This document shows, in pieces, positions 57,288 through 64,000 of a stretch of 64,000 nt of DNA; position 1 is the first letter of the stretch; each line of letters starts with the position of its first letter. Origin of the DNA: Helianthus annuus (lineage: Eukaryota; Streptophyta; Magnoliopsida; Asterales; Asteraceae); the NCBI RefSeq assembly GCF_002127325.2, contig NC_035437.2, positions 109,148,321 through 109,212,320 of the forward strand, in the 5' to 3' direction. The notes under the pieces are model-generated. The model was not told where the DNA came from. It saw nothing but the letters and a program-made list of their open reading frames with translations, and did not search any database. A program made the translations under genes and the position numbers.

Positions 57288-58883
57288 CTATGCGGATGGG
57301 GGTGGAGGAGGGGGAAAGTGAGTGTAGAGTAAGCGGCGTAGATGAAGCCAGTCCTCCTCCATCGCCTGCTGAGTGTGAATAACAGAAGCGATCTGCTGCT
57401 CTAAAGTCGAAAGTCGGGCAGCAAAGTCCGGGGGTAATGATCGAAAAGGCTGAAAAGATGAGGATGTCTGACCATGATATGGACCTAGTGATAGCTGAGC
57501 TCTCTCGAGCTCCTAGAGTCGCTGTGTATGGGACTCATGCTGATGGACAAAGGACATCAAGACGTCCTCTATGGTATGCCCCATATGGAATGGATGATAT
57601 GGATCAGTGGGTGGCATCGGAGAGGAAGATGACCAAAGCAGTGGCGTACTGGTGGGATCGAATGGTGCTGCATGAACAGATGAAACAGAAGATGGAACAG
57701 GTGTCATCTGGGGCATGAATGGCATAGGCATCGGTATGTGCCCAAAAGGGTGGGCTGAAGAGCCCTCTCCAGGCCCCGCTGGAGGTACAAACGGTGGGAT
57801 CTGAAATGAAAAATCAGTATGATGTGCATCAGTGTGATGTGGTGGAAACGGTGGAACATCCTCGTCAGCAGGTATCCAACCGTGCTGAGCCTCCTCATCG
57901 GGTGGATCCATATGCTCAGCAAACAGAGCGTGCTCAGGCTCGAGGGGTACAGGATCAAACGGAGCAATGACAGGATCAACGGGTGCAACATGCTCAACTG
58001 GGTGGTCAACAGGGATATCAGCAATCAAAGGGGGATCAACAAAAGGTGGATCAATAACAGGATCATCAGCTATCAAAGGAACATCACCAACAGGTGGGTC
58101 AGCCAAAACGGGCTCAACATGAACGTCAGCATGTACCAAGTCATGCTCATGCACAGGATCTAGAGCAACTGCCTGCTCTGGGGCCAAGGCAGGCTCTGGG
58201 TCATCAAAAGCCATATCGAAATCAAACTCCGGATCAAAGGGATCGATAGGATCAACGGGATCAACAGGGTCCTCCATATGCTGGTCCATAGGAATATACT
58301 CAATATCGCGGTCAGGATCAAATCCTGGGGGAAAAACGGGATCAGAATCCTCAATGTCGTCGTGCTCGAACACAAAGCTCGGGATGGGTGCGGCAGAAGA
58401 TGCCTGATCGGGGTTCGAGTCATGTACAAAATGCTGCGTGCTCACCTCGTGAGATGGTACAGATGCCACAGACTCAAAGGAGTCTGGGACTGGCGAATGG
58501 GCGGGCGAGTCCTCAACGGGAGCACCAGCGATCATCAAAAGATCGCCAGCGGGAAGAGGGGCTGCATCAGGAATCTCATCCTCGTAAGGCTCGTCTTCAA
58601 AGAGATCAATGTCGCCGTCAGCCTCGGCGTCGGGTAGCAAGTCGTATGCTGGATAAGAAGCAAGGGGTATGGGAGCTGGAATCGCTACCAAGGGAAGATA
58701 CTCAGCAGGTGGGTCATCGATATGCTCATCAGCACCATCGGGCAGAGCGAAGGGCTGGAAGTCATCATCATCGGTGCTGGTGAAATCGGAGGTATGCACC
58801 TCATGCTCTGAAGACACAATGTCGTCCGATACTACGGGTAAAGGTCCGGTGGTATCTGAATCACCCGTGGCTGGTGAGTCCAT
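57288..58883 (-). CDS. Acidic Pro/Asp-rich ORF upstream of gag in Gypsy B, unknown function
   Basis: The first ATG is at 58883-58881, just after an acceptor-like TTATGTTACAG. The frame is open for 456 codons to TAG at 57515-57513 and stays open in frame for another 74 codons to TAG at 57290-57288. The product is strongly acidic, with DP, PVDP, DPPF and HVEPV repeats in the middle (PVDPVDPIDPFDPEFD), a Pro/Phe/His-rich C-terminal third, and, after the first stop, a short helix-prone segment (AARLSTLEQQIASVIHTQQA). No enzyme motif, zinc finger or membrane segment was seen. Gypsy A has nothing here. It could be an N-terminal extension of gag lost by splicing, an accessory protein, or captured host sequence. 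Confidence 0.6.
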
Positions 58884-58966
58884 GGGTCTGTAACATAAAC
58901 ACAAGCATACACAAAAATCAGTATATCAGGTAATCACACAAGTTACCAAGTAATAATCACATAATC

Positions 58967-59235
58967 CTCCTAGTCCCACTAGCCTCCCAGCCTCCCAGAC
59001 TGTCCTTCCTAGTCCCACTAGCCAACTTTCCCAGCCTCCCAGACTGACTCCCTAGTCCCACTAGCAAACTTTCCCAGCCTCCCAGACTGACTCCCTAGTC
59101 CCACTAGCAAATTCTCCCAGCCTCCCAGACTGACTCCCTAGTCCCACAAGACAACTACCTCGATCCATTAGATCGAGCCTCGGCCTCCCAGACCGAGCCT
59201 CAGTCTCCCAGACCGAGCCTCAGCCTCACAGACTG
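58967..59235. repeat. 43-bp tandem array and 24-bp array in the Gypsy B leader
   Basis: CCTAGTCCCACTAGC plus TCCCAGCCTCCCAGACTG units start at 58969, 59008, 59051, 59094 and 59137 (43-bp period, first spacing 39). They are followed by shorter GACCGAGCCTCAG(C/T)CTCCCA units to 59235. The array lies between the primer site and the extra ORF. Confidence 0.9.
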
Positions 59236-59387
59236 AGCCTAAAAATAATAAATAAAATATGCTCAACATTTGTTTATAAAAACGTTTTGGATCTGGACTT
59301 AAGTGGTATGCAGTAAAAATGTTTTCGTGAGAGCCCTAGTGATCATAGTCTTGACTCGAGAAGGAATCCTAGTTCGCTATGATCAGA

Positions 59388-59399
59388 GCTCTGATACCA
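59388..59399 (-). promoter_or_regulatory. Primer-binding site of Gypsy B, initiator tRNA-Met
   Basis: Minus TGGTATCAGAGC, three bases inside the 5' LTR. Confidence 0.92.
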
Positions 59400-59402
59400 A
59401 GC

Positions 59403-62400
59403 TGTCACACCCTGGCTTTGCGGAAGCGTGGTTAATTTGGTGTGACTTCTTAATACCATAGCTTAATCATAACAAGCTATATGAATTAAAAATATGCAAG
59501 ATCATCCATTGATAATAAAAATATTAAACATTGTCTTAACGGGTTAACACCCAACAACCATAACTTTGTCTAAACATTACAAATGCAAACTTAAAGTAAA
59601 CATGGTTCAGGGACTGTGACTTGTCCAGGAAAGAGTCACAAGTCTCGAACCCTGGATGACCTCGGGCCTAATGCAGCGGAAAACAAGCCATACCGCGCCA
59701 GATCGTTAGTTTCCTGAAATACATGTAAGTTGAAAAATCAACAATAATGTTGAGCGAGTTCATGCGAAAGTGAGTATATAAACCTTTATCTTTGTCAAAA
59801 ACCTGGTATGTAGCAAATAAGGAAAAAGAGATCACCAATGGTTTGCAAGGCCATTGATATGTGTGAAGTGCAAGTAGGAAGACTCAAACCTAGCGGATTT
59901 ATGCGTCGAGCACTAAGTCACCCCGAGGTCCGTTCAGCTGGACCTGGGGCTGGGCTCGCTACACCCAGATAGATCTACCGCTCCTGTCCCTCGGTCCTAC
60001 TATGAGGATTAATGGCCTCAAGTTTCCGCCTACCCACTCACATGATCTAAGTAACAAACCTCCTTACGCTAATCATACCATGTATAAACATATACATAAT
60101 CATTGTAATATGTATTTCACCCCCGCAGTTTAGAAAACTGAAAACAGTTAAGAGAAAAGGGGGACATGAACTCACAGTCAGTGCGTCGCTAAATCAAGCA
60201 CTCCAAAAGTCCGAAAGCTGTGCAACGACCTACATGTGCTAATTCTATTAGACGGATGGCCGTGCTTTAGCTTCATAGTTTAATTTTCGGGAAACAGTTA
60301 GACAACCGTTCCTTGTATATATTTGGTAGTTAATCTCCTTCCCAAGGGTGGGGGAATTAATACATGTGCGTTTATGATATTAAGTCTCACTTAATATATT
60401 TTATTTCTCATTCCAAAATATAATTATTTTTCTCAAAAATAATATATTTTCTCTTCGTATAATACTTTCCAAAATAATACGTTGACAATATCCGCATTTA
60501 TGAATATTTCCGGATAAGGCGTAAGTTACGTTTTGGCGATTTAGTGGTAATAATAATTACCGTTGTAACTTATATGTTTGTCGTGTAGGCGTTGGTATTA
60601 TTTTGGGTTCGTTACAGTTTGTAAATATTATTTTTACTCTAAAAATAATATTTATATATTTTCACAAAATAATCATAAACAGTGTGGTGAAAAAAAATAT
60701 ATTTATCGAATAAATATTTATCACGTTTAGTTTTTGTGAAAATCCCACCTCCGATTATTTAATAAATAAAGTCATGGCGAAATGTATTTTGAAAACATCT
60801 CAAAATAGTTTAACACTTGCAAATAATTCTAAGTGCTAGATTTTAGAAAAATTTCGCCAGAGTTTCCCCTGTAACTGGAGGTGGCCACGCTTTCAAGCGT
60901 ATCATTTTCTTTTACAAAATCACTTCAACAATTTCTTTAATCAGCCAATCAAGTTCCGATACTTCAAACCAGTTTTAACACATCGATCTTGTAGACTAGT
61001 ATGTAAAGTTGCGTTGTTACATGAACTTGTAATTTTTCCGAAAGTCGTAATGTAGATCACCTTATATTTAGTGGATCTATGTATAAAATAGTTTAGTCTT
61101 GTAAAAACCCCGTTTTTGGAACAAATCATCCTTTACAACTTCCCGACAACTTTTATAAAAATTGTTATTTTGTCGGATCTTTCGTTTCACAAGTGTTTAT
61201 ACACTTGTAGTTTGTAAAAATCATATTTGTTAACATGTCATCCAACTTTTATAAAACATGATTTTCTCGACACTTGGTTCTACGAATATACCACTTGTAC
61301 ATACGTAGATCGGCTCGTTTTAAATACTATTTTACAAGTCAAAATACTTTTACACAAGTTCATGTTTCTCGTGTGGTGGAGTTTCACCTTTTAACCCTCG
61401 TACCGACAAAAACAAGCTTATGTCAAGATTTGTGATCTTAACAAAGTCGGGTTAAACGATGATAAGAGCCACCACAACGTAGATCGGGCCTCAATAATCA
61501 ACATATTCGAATACTACGACTTTTACACATGTTATGAGCTTTTAACCAACAATATTCGAGTTTTAGTAGCCTTTAAAGATTCAAAACGCATGATTCCGAC
61601 TTTTAACCGTTAAAAATCATATTAACCACTTTAGATACGATCAAGAGCGAGTTTTAAACGTTATACCTCTAGCTCGGGGCTAGGGAAGATCTTTGGCGAA
61701 AATGGCGTGGATAAAAGCAAATGGGTGAGGTCCTTCAACTTCCGCTTGCTTCAAGCTTCCTTATACGTGACCCGAACACCTTGTATAAGCTTGGAATGGC
61801 TAGACAAGAACTCGAAAATGGTGGTGGACAAGTGTGGGTGTTCGGCCGAGAATGGAGCAAGAGGGAGAGAGAGTTGTTTGGTGAAATGGATGTGAAGTCT
61901 CTAATGTGTTTAGCTTGGATTTTATAGGCAAAGTTGTGTTCTTCGTCCATCGGTTCTTATGTCTTCTTGATATCCAACATAAGTAATATAAAAATCAAAA
62001 ATTGTACTCCCCTTGTCCCCTTGGTTGGCCGATCTCTTTAGGGGGAAAGGACATCCGGTTCGTTTCCAATCATTCAGTTAGAGTTCAGTTATGTTAAGTC
62101 GGTTATCTTTAGGGATTAACCCCGTTAGTTATATGATGCGTTATAAAGCGGGTGTTAGAGTAATCAGGGACCCTAACTGGCTCAGAAAAAGACTGATAAT
62201 ATTTCTGGCAATATTTTTATGTTCCGTGTATAGTCCGGTTGTTCGGTTGGATAGTAATCCGTTAAAGTGCTTAAGTAATCCTTCAAGCGTCGTAAATAAC
62301 ATTTTTAGCGACACAATTTATTCTGCAAAGTGTCAGGAATATTTCCCCATGTTTTGGCACTTTATTAATTAGCTAGAAGCTAGTGTGTTGATAAAAATGC

Positions 62401-62804
62401 TGTGTTTTGTGCTTAGAGTACGTTTTAGGCACATCCAATCTCTGTATCTTATTCCTAGAGACGCAGTTTAACAACCCCTGTATCCCTACACACACTATGG
62501 GTGTAGTAAAATATTTCTGGCTCATTCAGGCCTTTAGAGGCAGTGTCTGCCTGATGCTGGCTATATCAGCATGTTCAATAGGTTATCCGTCCAAATGCTA
62601 CTGTGCTTTTGTGCATCATGTTTGTCACTAGAGTTCAGTAAGTAAATAATGTAGTGACGGAAAAATCAAAGTATGATGCAGATATGTACAAGTATCAACA
62701 ATCAGGTAGCAGTTTATCAGAAATCTCAGTTAAGCACAGTAATTAGGCAACAATTAATAGTTAATTAAGTCATACGGATACCTGGTTTTGTGAGGGTTGT
62801 CACA
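59403..62804 (-). repeat. 5' LTR of Gypsy B
   Basis: 3,402 bp, collinear with 48670-52071 without gaps. Examples of the few differences: G/A at 49187/59920 and G/T at 50714/61447. Confidence 0.95.
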
Positions 62805-64000
62805 TTTCAATTTTTCAAATTTTTCAGAAATTTGTCGATTCTCAAGAAATACCTTGTCATTTTCAGCTTTAATTTTCTTACATTCAGTCGTTAATTCATT
62901 TACTTGTTCAGTTGAAGCTTTTAATTTTGTGTCACGTTCAAGAATCTGATCCTCAAGCTTTCCAACTTTAGTTGTTAGATTCTTGATTTTCTCACCGTTT
63001 AGGTACGTGACAGTGCCACAAAAATTGCATTGTTTGGTGCAACTTTTGCAATCAGCATTACCCCCAACTTTGTTACCTGACACATTCGTTGACTTGTTTT
63101 GACTGACCTGATCCTTTGACTCAGTAACAGAAACAGAATCTACCTCAAGTGCTTTTGCAGCTAGCACTTTGTCAGCCATATTTCCCAGGTTCTCAGCTGT
63201 CAACTCCTGTGTAGTATCGATCAACCCGGTATCAACTTGCTTTACTTTCTCAAGTTCTTCTTTCTCTTTCATTTCTTTCACTTCTTTCTCCTTTCTCTCT
63301 TTCTCTTCTTTCTCCTTTCTCTCTTTCTCTTCTTCAATCATCTTTGATGTTGGTGTTCCCCACCACTTGTGCTGCAAATATTCATCATCTTCTTTGTACT
63401 CCTGAATGATGGCTTCGATATCTATCTTTTTGTCATCAACCACGATGTTCCCATATCTATCAAGATAACATTCTCTGTCTGGATCCCATCTGTTTGCTCT
63501 TCTAGCTTCCAGAAAGACACTAGAAAGTCTGATGATTTTGGCTTCAGCAACCATCTTCCGATATTTATACTTCTGTTCCTCTGTACGATCATCCTTCCAC
63601 GGAATGGGTTCATCATGACTTGCCATGAATGCGTAACCCACCGCATCATCTTCTGGTAGAACTTCTTTACTCCAATCGTACCCCTCATCGTCATAAATCA
63701 CAGCTAATGCCCTCGATTTGTCTCTATTCTCTTCCTGCTGCTTCAATCTGGGCGGCTCGGATTTATTTTGATGGTAGATTGCTTTTTTGTAATAATCGTC
63801 ACGAAACGGATTCTCTGGCTAATCAACGTACGCGTTTCTACATTCACGCTTGAAGTGACCCTTCTGCTTACATTTGAAGCACGTCACTTTGGATTTATCG
63901 AACCCCAACTTTGTAGATGGACCACCGATCGTTTTTCTCCCAGTAATCTCCATGAAACGTTGTGCACGTCGAACTGCACTTGCCATTGCCCAACGGATGT
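62805..64000 (-). pseudogene. Host Copia gag, N-terminal/middle part, runs off the window
   Basis: Minus-strand frame with a CCHC knuckle CFKCKQKGHFKREC (about 63890-63850) preceded by LGFDKSKVT. TAG lies at 63821-63819, and a long charged region follows with a Glu/Lys coiled coil (EEKERKEKEEKERKEKEVKE), a CKSCTKQCNFCGTVTYLNGE segment and a second coiled coil up to the Gypsy B site. LGFDKTKVTCFRC and CMNCDSLIKQNNEL are the counterparts in the 7.1-kb element. The ORF's last residues after EKLK come from the Gypsy B LTR. Confidence 0.88.

Larger units (their letters stand above)
48670..62804 (-). mobile_element. Gypsy element B (Tekay-like chromovirus), 14.1 kb
   Basis: Two 3,402-bp LTRs differ at about eleven positions with no indel (about 0.3 percent), so the insertion is recent. 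It has TG...CA ends, a tRNA-iMet primer site, a polypurine tract, gag-pol with a chromodomain-like end, and an extra acidic ORF ahead of gag. It carries several nonsense codons and one frameshift despite the young LTRs, which suggests the source copy was already defective and was mobilised in trans. Confidence 0.95.
48665..62809. repeat. Target-site duplication TTTCA around Gypsy B
   Basis: TTTCA at 48665-48669 is repeated at 62805-62809. Excising the element with one copy joins ..EKFEKLK to SVVKDSDD.. in frame in the host gag. Confidence 0.95.
24449..64000 (-). mobile_element. Host Copia element, minus strand, interrupted three times, continues past the window
   Basis: Its 3' LTR is at 24449-24873, and pol then gag follow to the right. 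Subtracting the CACTA element, Gypsy A, Gypsy B and one copy of each duplication leaves about 8.2 kb inside the window. Coding order on the minus strand, from right to left, is gag with zinc knuckles, protease, integrase, RT, RNase H: the Copia order. The coding frame resumes across both Gypsy sites when the insertion and one TSD are removed. The 5' LTR and element start lie beyond 64000. Confidence 0.9.

Noticed and set aside
57437..58783. Plus-strand ORFs opposite the acidic ORF of Gypsy B
   Set aside because: They are antisense shadows. The minus-strand frame is longer and follows the element's transcription direction.

Overview
The window is plant nuclear DNA: spliced genes, TATA-box promoters, plant LTR retrotransposons primed by initiator tRNA-Met, and a CACTA transposon. 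The retroelement and Harbinger protein types suggest a eudicot, most likely a member of the Asteraceae. That placement is recognition, not a search result. Transposable elements make up most of the sequence, and I see only one intact ordinary gene.

Left third (1-16.4 kb): relics of a Gypsy LTR, a Copia LTR, a LINE 3' end and MITE-like repeats. A PIF/Harbinger element (6136-8427) carries a Myb/SANT-like ORF1 gene but no transposase. It is followed by an HVA22-like (TB2/DP1 family) gene with a TATA box at 8596, a 5'UTR intron and six coding exons between 10291 and 12292. Next come an LTR-like block, a 40-codon fragment of a Raf-like kinase gene and a frameshifted fragment of a 3-ketoacyl-CoA reductase gene.

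Right three quarters (16.4-64 kb): a deep transposon nest. The oldest layer is a plus-strand Copia remnant: an LTR split at 16406-16709 and 23840-24003, plus a pol fragment at 24009-24448. Its LTR is interrupted by a complete 7.1-kb element (16710-23839, TSD TACTT) that keeps a long gag frame but no pol. Its pol is cut by a second, minus-strand Copia element that starts at 24449 and runs off the right edge. That host element is itself interrupted three times: by a 7.0-kb CACTA element without transposase (25739-32780, TSD AAA); by Gypsy element A (35951-46081, TSD TTGTT) inside pol; and by Gypsy element B (48670-62804, TSD TTTCA) inside gag. Removing the three insertions makes the host reading frame continuous across both Gypsy sites.

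Both Gypsy elements look like Tekay-type chromoviruses, with tRNA-iMet primer sites, a spliced gag leader, one gag-pol frame and a chromodomain-like C terminus. Each now carries premature stops or a frameshift. LTR-LTR differences counted by eye give an order of age: B about 0.3 percent (youngest), A about 1.3 percent, the 7.1-kb element about 2.7 percent. The points most worth a second look are the pol-less gag element, the short motif arrays in its LTR and leader (TTTCGCT...GTGACA), the extra acidic ORF ahead of gag in Gypsy B, the doubled polypurine/LTR-start junction in Gypsy A, and a possible captured gene fragment inside the CACTA element.
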